5,445 nucleotides of DNA from Cytophagales bacterium. GTDB taxonomy: Bacteria > Bacteroidota > Bacteroidia > Cytophagales > UBA9547. Both the position numbers and the translations under genes were made by a program. This document shows positions 1 to 5,445 of the stretch, in pieces. Below the pieces are notes generated by a model. The model made no database searches. It saw only the letters and a list, made by a program, of their open reading frames with translations, and was not told the origin of the DNA. The stretch covers positions 1-5,445 of the forward strand of contig DMUD01000270.1 in assembly GCA_003476475.1 (NCBI GenBank), read 5' to 3'. Each line of letters opens with the position of its first letter. The stretch's first letter is position 1.

Positions 1-1
1 G

Positions 2-559
2 GTAGCTCAGGCCAACACCATGGCTCAAATAAGGGCTTGGTCGCCTTTTGTAGCATATCAATTGGAGTACAGCCTTATACAACGCACCGCAGAACGTGAG
101 ATGATTCCAGCTTCAAAAGCTTTCGACATGTCGGTATTGGCTTGGGTGCCCTTGAGCTCGGGATTGCTAACGGGCAAATACAACCTACCACCTACAGACA
201 CTTCTCAATCTAAAAGACTAAAAGAAACAAGCCTAAACTACACAGAACGAAATTTAAAAATAGCGCAAGCCGTATTAGAAGTAGCGCAAGAATCGAGCTT
301 TAGTGCCACACAAGTTGCTTTGGCTTGGATGAGGCAAAAATACCCTCGCACAATCCCCATCATAGGTGCCAGACGAGCAGAACAAATCACCGAAAGTTTG
401 GGTTGCTTGACTATACAATTATCAGAAGAACAAATGAAAAAACTTGATGATATAAGTGCCGTAGAAATGGGTTTCCCACACGACTTCCTAAACCGACCAA
501 GTGTAAAAGAAGCTTCCTTCGGCGGATTATATGAAAACTTAATCAACCACAGACAATAA
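2..559 (+). CDS. Aldo/keto reductase, C-terminal part (5' end outside window)
   Basis: NAD(P)H-dependent oxidoreductase of the aldo/keto reductase superfamily, which reduces aldehydes or ketones in the cytosol; the substrate cannot be told from this sequence. The frame is open to the left edge, and the residues before the Met codon at 20 (VAQANT) already match the family, so that Met is internal. The 185 visible residues are the second half of the TIM barrel. QLEYSL (about 20-25) and WVPLSSGLLTGKY (48-60) are the late-barrel strand and loop motifs. IPIIGARRAEQ (118-128) is the segment that in this family binds the 2'-phosphate side of NADPH. It is followed by the usual LSEEQMKKLDDIS helix. 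The catalytic Asp-Tyr-Lys-His tetrad would lie upstream and is not visible. Whole family members run about 310-350 residues, so roughly 45% is missing. menB follows 52 bases later on the same strand with no clear terminator between, so co-transcription is possible. Family assignment is secure; subfamily is not. Confidence 0.93.
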   Translation, partial: VAQANTMAQIRAWSPFVAYQLEYSLIQRTAEREMIPASKAFDMSVLAWVPLSSGLLTGKYNLPPTDTSQSKRLKETSLNYTERNLKIAQAVLEVAQESSFSATQVALAWMRQKYPRTIPIIGARRAEQITESLGCLTIQLSEEQMKKLDDISAVEMGFPHDFLNRPSVKEASFGGLYENLINHRQ

Positions 560-611
560 AAACCCTTTCCAACCTTAAACTTTAAACCTACACATTAAAC
601 TTTTAAAAGAA

Positions 612-1424
612 ATGTCCTGGCAAACCATCAAGGAATACAAAGAGATACTTTTCACTTACATGAACGGTATAGGCAAAATAAGCATCAATCGCCCACATGT
701 ACACAATGCGTTTACCCCGCTTACAGTAAGCGAAATGATTGATGCTATGCTCATTTGCCGAGAAGACCCTCGTATAGGGGTCATCATCCTTACCGGCGAG
801 GGTGGTAAAGCATTTTGTAGCGGTGGCGATCAAAAAGTTCGTGGCCATGCTGGCTATGTGGGCGGCGATGGCATTCCTAGATTAAATGTGTTAGACCTAC
901 AAAAAATTATACGTAGCATACCCAAACCTGTAATTGCGATGGTAGCAGGTTGGGCTGTTGGAGGTGGGCATGTTTTGCATGTGGTGTGCGACCTTACAAT
1001 CGCTGCCGAAAATGCTCGTTTTGGACAAACAGGTCCTAAAGTAGGCAGTTTCGATGGAGGATTTGGCGCCTCGTATTTGGCTAGCATAGTTGGCCAAAAG
1101 AAAGCACGCGAAATTTGGTATTTGTGCGACCAATACGATGCCCAAGAGGCCCTACAAATGGGCTTGGTAAACAAGGTGGTGCCTTTGGACAAACTTGAAG
1201 AAACTACGATAGAATGGTGTCAAAAAATATTGGCTAAAAGTCCGATGGCCATTCGCTGTTTGAAAGCTGCTTTTAATGCCGATTTAGACGGACAGCAAGG
1301 CATACAAGAATTGGCAGGAAATGCAACCCTACTGTACTATATGAGCGAAGAAGGGAAAGAGGGGAAAAATGCATTTGTCGAAAAAAGAACTCCCGATTTT
1401 GGTAAATTCCCTCGTTTACCCTAA
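612..1424 (+). CDS. menB: 1,4-dihydroxy-2-naphthoyl-CoA synthase (MenB)
   Basis: Crotonase-fold enzyme that closes the ring of o-succinylbenzoyl-CoA to give 1,4-dihydroxy-2-naphthoyl-CoA in menaquinone (vitamin K2) synthesis; cytosolic, normally a hexamer. At 270 residues it is full length. SGGDQKVRG (70-78) and GWAVGGGH (113-120) supply the oxyanion-hole glycines (about Gly72 and Gly118). QTGPKVGSFDGG (139-150) is the MenB signature, with Ser146 and Asp148 matching the catalytic Ser/Asp pair. Tyr243 in LLYYM matches the C-terminal active-site Tyr. The end, KRTPDFGKFPRLP, is typical. Gly141 after QT, rather than Asp, places it with the bicarbonate-dependent (type I) enzymes such as that of E. 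coli. The ATG at 612 begins MSWQTIKEYKEI, the expected N-terminus, and has no clear Shine-Dalgarno, as is usual in Bacteroidota. No other men genes are in the window. It converges on the ABC exporter gene. Confidence 0.98.
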   Translation: MSWQTIKEYKEILFTYMNGIGKISINRPHVHNAFTPLTVSEMIDAMLICREDPRIGVIILTGEGGKAFCSGGDQKVRGHAGYVGGDGIPRLNVLDLQKIIRSIPKPVIAMVAGWAVGGGHVLHVVCDLTIAAENARFGQTGPKVGSFDGGFGASYLASIVGQKKAREIWYLCDQYDAQEALQMGLVNKVVPLDKLEETTIEWCQKILAKSPMAIRCLKAAFNADLDGQQGIQELAGNATLLYYMSEEGKEGKNAFVEKRTPDFGKFPRLP

Positions 1425-1466
1425 AAGATATCCAGATAGTGAACTAAATCACACTAGAAATCTTTT
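1423..1466. terminator. Weak imperfect hairpin between convergent menB and ABC genes
   Basis: AAAAGAT at 1423-1429 can pair with ATCTTTT at 1460-1466, and TAGTG at 1437-1441 with CACTA at 1452-1456, around a 10-base loop and an uneven internal loop (7 bases against 3). A T-run follows on the + strand at 1474-1479, and the AAAA of the left arm gives a short T-run on the - strand. This could be a weak terminator for either or both genes. The stem is AT-rich and interrupted, the + strand T-run is displaced by several bases, and the left arm overlaps the menB stop codon, so chance is a real alternative. Confidence 0.3.
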
Positions 1467-1477
1467 CAAAATCTTTT

Positions 1478-3238
1478 TTAGTGCATACTATTACTCAATT
1501 GGTAATTTACCAACTGTGTATATAAACCATCCTTCTGAAGAAGTTGCGCATGAGTGCCTTTTTCCTTTACCTCGCCATTGTCCAAAACCATGATTTGGTT
1601 TGCTGCACGAATCGTTGAAAGGCGATGCGCAATGACAATACTAGTTCTTCCTTTCATCATCTTTTCAATCGCATTTTGAATTATCTGCTCCGACTCATCG
1701 TCGATGGAAGAAGTAGCTTCGTCAAGAATTAGAATTTCAGGATCGTGCACCATGGCTCGCACAAATGATATAAGTTGTCTTTGTCCAACACTGAGGGTTG
1801 CGCCACGCTCCATTACGTTGTAGTCATAGGCACCTGGCAAATTTTCAATGAATTTGTCGGCTCCCAACAGTTTAGCAGTTTCCTTCACCTTCTGGCGTGT
1901 GATATTCGGATCCCAAAGTGAAATATTGTGAAAAATGGTATCAGAAAACAAGAACACATCTTGCATTACCACCGCAATGTGACTACGCAAATATCCTAAA
2001 TCATAAACAGCCAATTCGATACCATCAATGTACACTTGCCCTTTTTGAAAATCGTAAAAACGATTTAACAAACTAATTATCGAAGATTTTCCAGCTCCAG
2101 TAGCACCTACTATTGCTAACAATTCTCCCCTTTTCGCTTCAAAACTGATATCTTTTAACACATACTCACTTTCATCGTATGAAAACCACACCTTTTCAAA
2201 CCGTACATCTCCGTTCAATTTCACACCTGGTTTAAAAGAACCAGAACACTGCAATGGGTCTTGGTCGTGTAGCAATTTCAAAATACGCTCGCCACTCACT
2301 ACCCCCATTTGCAAGGTATTTAATTTGTCGGCTATCATTCGTATAGGCCTGAAAAACATGTTTATATACATAATGAAAGCCACCAAAGTGCCAATTGTCA
2401 CAGTGTCTTTCAACACTTCGTGCGCACCATACCACACCAACAATCCAATGCCCGCGGCAGCTATCACTTCGGCAATTGGGAAATAAACAGAGTAATACCA
2501 TACCGAACGAATATTGGCTTTTCGATGTTCTATATTGATTCCCTTAAATTTTTCAAATTCCCGTTTCTCGCTATTGAATATTTGCACCACAGCCATTCCA
2601 GTAATATGTTCTTGCACAAAAGTGTTTAGGGCTGCCACAGCGGTTCGCACCTCGTGAAAAGATTTTTTCACACTTTCTTTAAAAAAATATGTGGCAAGCA
2701 ACAGAAAAGGCAACATGGAAAGGCTAATGAGGGTCAAGCGCCAGTCGGAGTAAAACATGAAACCAAGAATGAAAAGAAGTTGTAATATATCAGAAAAAAT
2801 AGCCGCCAAACCTTCGCTAAATACATCTGACAAGGTTTGAATATCTGATATATTGCGAGTTACCAAACGACCTATCGGTGTGTGGTCAAAAAAAGACAAA
2901 CGATGCGATAACAGGTGTTGATACAATTTAACACGCATGTCTCGAATAATAGTTTGACCAAGCCAACCAGACAGAAACGTTTCGAGATACTCCAAAAAAA
3001 ACTGCACAACCAACATCCCCAAAACAAGTGCCATTACCAAACCTAAAGCATGCAAATTTCCATTTGAAATGTGGTGGTCGATGGTGTACTTGAATAAAAA
3101 AGGGCGGGAAGAGGATAATATCGCAAGACAGAAGATGATAGTTATTAATAAAAGAAAACGCCCCAAATAAGGTTTTAGAAAAGGGTATAAGCCTTTGTAA
3201 ATGGTGGCATCCAATACTTTTGCGTTTTTCTCTTGCAA
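1478..3238 (-). CDS. ABC exporter half-transporter (fused permease and ATPase, MdlB/MsbA-like)
   Basis: Inner-membrane ABC exporter half-transporter of 586 residues with fused membrane and ATPase domains; it should work as a dimer. The substrate (lipid, drug or peptide) cannot be read from the sequence. Six hydrophobic helices are visible, roughly at 27-47, 64-84, 145-163, 166-186, 250-270 and 281-297. The nucleotide-binding domain follows: A-loop Tyr354, Walker A GATGAGKSS (378-386), Q-loop Gln426 in VVMQD, signature LSVGQ (482-486), Walker B ILILDE (502-507) with catalytic Glu507, D-loop SSID (510-513) and switch His538. All catalytic residues are intact. Val in place of the usual Gly in LSGGQ occurs in the MdlB/YheH-type branch. 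The chosen start is TTG at 3238. An in-frame stop lies a few codons upstream and the first in-frame Met is residue 69, inside TM2, so a non-ATG start is required; TTG at codon 9 is the main alternative. It lies downstream of carA but beyond that gene's terminator. Confidence 0.95.
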   Translation of the reverse strand: MQEKNAKVLDATIYKGLYPFLKPYLGRFLLLITIIFCLAILSSSRPFLFKYTIDHHISNGNLHALGLVMALVLGMLVVQFFLEYLETFLSGWLGQTIIRDMRVKLYQHLLSHRLSFFDHTPIGRLVTRNISDIQTLSDVFSEGLAAIFSDILQLLFILGFMFYSDWRLTLISLSMLPFLLLATYFFKESVKKSFHEVRTAVAALNTFVQEHITGMAVVQIFNSEKREFEKFKGINIEHRKANIRSVWYYSVYFPIAEVIAAAGIGLLVWYGAHEVLKDTVTIGTLVAFIMYINMFFRPIRMIADKLNTLQMGVVSGERILKLLHDQDPLQCSGSFKPGVKLNGDVRFEKVWFSYDESEYVLKDISFEAKRGELLAIVGATGAGKSSIISLLNRFYDFQKGQVYIDGIELAVYDLGYLRSHIAVVMQDVFLFSDTIFHNISLWDPNITRQKVKETAKLLGADKFIENLPGAYDYNVMERGATLSVGQRQLISFVRAMVHDPEILILDEATSSIDDESEQIIQNAIEKMMKGRTSIVIAHRLSTIRAANQIMVLDNGEVKEKGTHAQLLQKDGLYTQLVNYQLSNSMH

Positions 3239-3245
3239 ACTAGTC

Positions 3246-3273
3246 CGAATTTATACTTTCAATAATCTAACAA
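3246..3273 (-). promoter_or_regulatory. Possible weak promoter for the ABC exporter gene
   Basis: On the - strand, TTG (3271-3273) is followed after 17 bases by TAAATTCG (3246-3253), one mismatch from the Bacteroidota -7 element TAnnTTTG. It lies between the carA terminator and the TTG start at 3238, where a promoter is expected if the gene is transcribed separately. It would put the transcript start almost at the start codon, giving a near-leaderless mRNA, which lowers confidence. A one-mismatch hit in AT-rich DNA is weak evidence. Confidence 0.2.
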
Positions 3274-3289
3274 GATGACTTAAATCTTA

Positions 3290-3326
3290 TAAAAACAAAA
3301 AAAGCAGCAAAGACAACTCTGCTGCT
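3290..3326 (-). terminator. Intrinsic terminator of carA
   Basis: Read on the - strand, AGCAGCA (3326-3320) and TGCTGCT (3309-3303) form a perfect 7-bp stem with a 10-base loop. An almost pure T tract follows (3303 down to about 3291, broken by one G). It starts about 20 bases past the carA stop codon, as expected for a Rho-independent terminator. On the + strand no T-run follows the stem, so it acts in one direction only. Confidence 0.85.
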
Positions 3327-3346
3327 CTACACAAACTACAAAAGCT

Positions 3347-4447
3347 TTATTTTCTTATCAGCTCTAAGAAATCATCGAACAAATATCGGGAATCGTGTGG
3401 GCCAGGAGAAGATTCTGGGTGGTATTGAACAGAAAAAGCTTTTTTATGTTTCAATTTTATTCCCTCTATAGTATTGTCGTTCAAATTTACGTGGCTAGCT
3501 ATCACATCTTGATTGCTTGCCACATCCTTTTCGTTTATGCTAAACCCGTGGTTTTGAGATGTTATTTCAGAATGTCCTGAAATCAAGTTTTTAACAGGAT
3601 GATTCAAACCCCTATGTCCATGGTGCATTTTATAGGTAGAAATTCCGCAGGCCAATGCCAACATTTGGTGTCCTAAACAAATCCCAAATACAGGAATATT
3701 GGCATCAAGTATTTGTTTTACCGTTTCGATTGCATAAGGAACCGCTTCTGGGTCACCGGGACCGTTGGATATAAAATAACCGTGTGGTTGCCACTGCTGC
3801 ATTTCGGCAAATGAAGTTTTAGCTGGGAAAACCTTGCAATAAGCTCCACGATAAGCCAAGTTTTCTACAATACTTTTCTTTATTCCCAAATCCAGTGCCG
3901 CAATTTTAATTGGCGAAGAAGATTCACCAACAAAATATGGAGTCGTAGTACTTACTACAGAAGAAAGCTCCAAACCTGCCATTTTAGGAACTTTAGCCAA
4001 TTGCTTTTGCAACTCATCAGCATCAAAAATTTCAGAAGAAATAATGGCGTTCATAGCTCCCTTACTACGCAAATAAGTAACTAAAGCTCTAGTATCAACC
4101 CCCGAAATACCTGATATAGCATGCTTTTCAAAATACTGTTGAAGTGACCCCTCAGCTATTCCTCTCGAATATATCTCGCTAAAATCGCGACACACCAATC
4201 CGCTAAATTTTGGTCTGTCAGATTCTTCTTCTGAATTTAAAACTCCATAATTCCCAATGTGGGTATTGGTATTAATAATAATCTGCCCAAAATAAGAAGG
4301 ATCGGTATAAATCTCCTGGTACCCCGTCATACCAGTATTAAAACAAATCTCGCCACCTGTTGTTCCGATTTTCCCGATGGCGTATCCATTAAACAATGTG
4401 CCATCTTCCAATAAGAGGTAAGCTTTAGGACGATTAACGTATTTCAC
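3347..4447 (-). CDS. carA: Carbamoyl-phosphate synthase small (glutaminase) subunit
   Basis: Hydrolyses glutamine and channels ammonia to the large subunit CarB, which makes carbamoyl phosphate for pyrimidine and arginine synthesis; cytosolic. With the GTG start it is 366 residues, close to the family norm (E. coli 382). The N-terminal CarA domain is clear: LLLEDGTLFNG (12-22), then GEICFNTGMTGYQEI and DPSYFGQ. The class I glutamine amidotransferase domain has NGPGDP (228-233), the nucleophile Cys257 in GICLGHQ, and His343 and Glu345 in YHPES, so the triad is complete. The frame is open up to a TTG at 4519, but those 24 extra codons cross the rplQ terminator and the likely carA promoter and encode a Phe/Leu-rich stretch unlike CarA. 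GTG at 4447 gives VKYVNRPKAYLLLEDG, the N-terminus expected in Bacteroidota. carB is not in the window; the next gene downstream is an unrelated exporter. Confidence 0.97.
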   Translation of the reverse strand: MKYVNRPKAYLLLEDGTLFNGYAIGKIGTTGGEICFNTGMTGYQEIYTDPSYFGQIIINTNTHIGNYGVLNSEEESDRPKFSGLVCRDFSEIYSRGIAEGSLQQYFEKHAISGISGVDTRALVTYLRSKGAMNAIISSEIFDADELQKQLAKVPKMAGLELSSVVSTTTPYFVGESSSPIKIAALDLGIKKSIVENLAYRGAYCKVFPAKTSFAEMQQWQPHGYFISNGPGDPEAVPYAIETVKQILDANIPVFGICLGHQMLALACGISTYKMHHGHRGLNHPVKNLISGHSEITSQNHGFSINEKDVASNQDVIASHVNLNDNTIEGIKLKHKKAFSVQYHPESSPGPHDSRYLFDDFLELIRK

Positions 4448-4487
4448 AAAATAGAAATTAAAGAGTTGAGATATTGGCAATCTGAAA

Positions 4488-4519
4488 CAAAAATAAAAAA
4501 GGATTTGACCTAGAGCCAA
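4488..4519 (-). promoter_or_regulatory. Probable carA promoter embedded in the rplQ terminator
   Basis: On the - strand, TATTTTTG (4495-4488) matches the Bacteroidota -7 element TAnnTTTG exactly. A TTG (4519-4517) lies 21 bases upstream of it, within the accepted spacing for the -33 element. Transcription would start near 4481, giving a leader of about 34 bases to the GTG at 4447. The -7 element sits in the T tract of the rplQ terminator and the TTG sits in its stem, so the two signals share the same bases. T-rich DNA makes chance matches likely, hence the moderate confidence. Confidence 0.5.
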
Positions 4520-4528
4520 ATCCTTTTT
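4489..4528 (-). terminator. Intrinsic terminator of the rpoA-rplQ transcription unit
   Basis: AAAAAGGATTTG (4496-4507) and CAAATCCTTTTT (4517-4528) are perfect reverse complements, forming a 12-bp stem with a 9-base loop. On the - strand the stem runs into a T tract (TTTTTT, A, TTTTT) ending at 4489. It lies 26 bases past the rplQ stop codon, so it should end the large ribosomal-protein/rpoA operon here. The arms are also A/T-flanked on the other side, so termination from the + strand is possible, but no + strand gene leads into it. Confidence 0.9.
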
Positions 4529-4554
4529 GAAAGTTTGATATCGAAAGCATCAAA

Positions 4555-5100
4555 TTATTCAGCTTTTTCTTCTAATGAAACTTCTGATGAATTTTCAGAA
4601 TTATCAACATCTTTGTTTGTCTGTGCAACTGGCGCAGCAACAACATTATCTGTAGAAGTACCTGTAACTGTACCAGATGAAGATTTCTTGCCCCTGCGTG
4701 TTTTCTTCGCAGTTTGGATAGAAGTTTCTTTGGTATATATCGTATTAAAATCAACCAATTCGATAATACACATATCAGCGTTATCGCCAAGTCGTGAACC
4801 TATCTTGATTATACGGGTATAACCTCCTGGACGAGATGAAACTTTCTCTGAAACTTCATTAAAAAGAACCGATACAGATTTCTTGTCTTGCAAATAAGAA
4901 AAAACCGTTCTTCTTGAATGAGTTGTGTCTTCTTTAGATTTTGTTATTAGAGGCTCAACAAATTTACGCAGTTCTTTAGCTTTAGCCACAGTAGTAGTAA
5001 TCCTCTTGTGAAGAATTAATGATGTAGCCATATTAGAAAGCATAGCATTTCTGTGTGCCGTCTTTCTACCTAAGTGATTTATAGAATTACCGTGTCTCAT
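4555..5100 (-). CDS. rplQ: 50S ribosomal protein L17
   Basis: Structural protein of the large ribosomal subunit. The 181-residue product opens with MRHG and continues GRKTAHRNAMLSNMATSLI (11-29), the L17 hallmark. HKRITTTVAKAKELRKFVEP (31-50) and RPGGYTRIIKIGSRLGDNAD (90-109) follow. The conserved core ends near residue 125. The remaining 50 or so residues are low complexity: a basic patch (KKTRRGKK, 132-139), a Ser/Thr/Val/Ala stretch, then an acidic Asn/Ser/Glu end. E. coli L17 has 127 residues; extended tails of this kind are common in Bacteroidota, so this is probably not an assembly fault. The ATG at 5100 follows the rpoA stop by 6 bases, so the two are co-transcribed and possibly translationally coupled. 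A strong terminator lies just downstream, making rplQ the last gene of the operon. Confidence 0.98.
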   Translation of the reverse strand: MRHGNSINHLGRKTAHRNAMLSNMATSLILHKRITTTVAKAKELRKFVEPLITKSKEDTTHSRRTVFSYLQDKKSVSVLFNEVSEKVSSRPGGYTRIIKIGSRLGDNADMCIIELVDFNTIYTKETSIQTAKKTRRGKKSSSGTVTGTSTDNVVAAPVAQTNKDVDNSENSSEVSLEEKAE

Positions 5101-5106
5101 AATTTC

Positions 5107-5445
5107 TTATTCTTCGTCCAATCTGTATTTTACAACATCCATGCCAAAAGTAAGGTTTTTGTCAGCAATCAATTGTTCTAATTCTTGAAGTGACTTTTTA
5201 CCAAAATTCCTAAATTTCATCATGTCAGATACTTCCAATGCAGCTAATTCGCCTAATGTTTTAATATCAGCTGCTTTTAAGCAGTTGTATGCGCGAACCG
5301 AGAGGTCTAAATCAGCAATGGTAGTTTTTAACAGCTTACGCATGTGTAAAAATTCTTCATCAACTGTGTTGTCTTCCTCATTTTTCACTGCTTCAAACGA
5401 CATGGTTTGATCAGAAAACAAAATAAAATGTTGAATAAGAATTTT
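5107..5445 (-). CDS. rpoA: DNA-directed RNA polymerase alpha subunit, C-terminal part (5' end outside window)
   Basis: Alpha subunit of RNA polymerase, which nucleates assembly of the core enzyme and, through its C-terminal domain, contacts UP-element DNA and activators. The 112 visible residues cover the end of the N-terminal domain (KILIQHFILFSD), an acidic linker (about 20-32) and the whole alpha-CTD. In the CTD, LSVRAYNCLKAADI (48-61) matches the E. coli DNA-contact helix. Arg51 is at the place of E. coli Arg265, and Asn54, Cys55 and Lys57 are kept. RNFGKKSLQELE (79-90) is the second helix-hairpin-helix contact, followed by the usual LTFGMDV end. The frame is open to the right edge; the TTG at 5421 lies within the protein and is not a start. 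Two residues after Arg51 are Ala-Tyr where E. coli has Ser-Ala, which is minor. rplQ follows 6 bases downstream, the standard bacterial order. Confidence 0.97.
   Translation of the reverse strand, partial: KILIQHFILFSDQTMSFEAVKNEEDNTVDEEFLHMRKLLKTTIADLDLSVRAYNCLKAADIKTLGELAALEVSDMMKFRNFGKKSLQELEQLIADKNLTFGMDVVKYRLDEE

Noticed and set aside
20..559. Complete small protein starting at ATG 20
   Set aside because: The frame is open to the window edge and the upstream residues (VAQANT) fit the aldo/keto reductase family, so this Met is internal to a gene cut by the boundary.
854..1192. Antisense open frames on the - strand within menB (also 603-848 and 897-1145)
   Set aside because: They are Cys/Pro/Thr-rich without domain features and lie entirely opposite a highly conserved enzyme gene.
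1369..1593. A 74-codon + strand frame spanning the menB end and the ABC gene end
   Set aside because: It overlaps two well-supported genes in other frames and has no recognisable motif; it is a shadow frame.
2232..2629. Alternative frames within the ABC exporter gene on both strands
   Set aside because: They overlap the continuous, fully conserved exporter frame and show no protein family features.
3303..3326. Short inverted repeat as a regulator binding site
   Set aside because: Position just after the carA stop and the following T tract on the - strand fit an intrinsic terminator better.
4535..4822. A 95-codon + strand frame opposite rplQ
   Set aside because: It is the antisense of the L17 gene, including its low-complexity tail, which opens spurious frames.
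5107..5421. Stand-alone alpha-CTD-like protein of 104 residues starting at 5421
   Set aside because: The codon at 5421 is TTG, and the frame continues to the window end with sequence typical of the RpoA N-terminal domain end, so this is simply truncated rpoA.

Overview
This window looks like ordinary chromosome from a member of the Bacteroidota (Bacteroidetes); I see nothing that fixes the genus. The DNA is AT-rich. Genes lack clear Shine-Dalgarno sequences, and one good match to the Bacteroidota -7 promoter element TAnnTTTG is present. The order rpoA-rplQ-carA, the long low-complexity tail on ribosomal protein L17 and the CarA N-terminus also fit that phylum.

Layout: the left part is read on the + strand. 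It holds the C-terminal half of an aldo/keto reductase (cut by the window edge) and a complete menB (1,4-dihydroxy-2-naphthoyl-CoA synthase, menaquinone synthesis). The rest is read on the - strand, from right to left: the end of rpoA (RNA polymerase alpha, cut by the window edge), rplQ (ribosomal protein L17), carA (carbamoyl-phosphate synthase small subunit) and a full-length ABC exporter half-transporter. menB and the exporter gene converge across a 53-base gap.

The - strand genes form three likely transcription units. rpoA and rplQ are 6 bases apart and end at a strong intrinsic terminator with a 12-bp stem. carA follows with its own probable promoter, embedded in that terminator, and ends at a second clear intrinsic terminator. 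The ABC gene then starts about 60 bases further on, with no ATG near its N-terminus. The genes serve separate housekeeping roles (transcription/translation, pyrimidine and arginine precursor supply, respiratory quinone synthesis, export) and do not form one pathway.

Main corrections to a naive reading: the longest carA frame begins at a TTG inside the rplQ terminator, and the real start is almost certainly the GTG at 4447. The aldo/keto reductase and rpoA frames both run off the window, so the first internal start-like codons are not true starts. I found no mobile element, CRISPR array, tRNA, rRNA or sign of an undescribed system. All gaps between genes are 110 bases or shorter.
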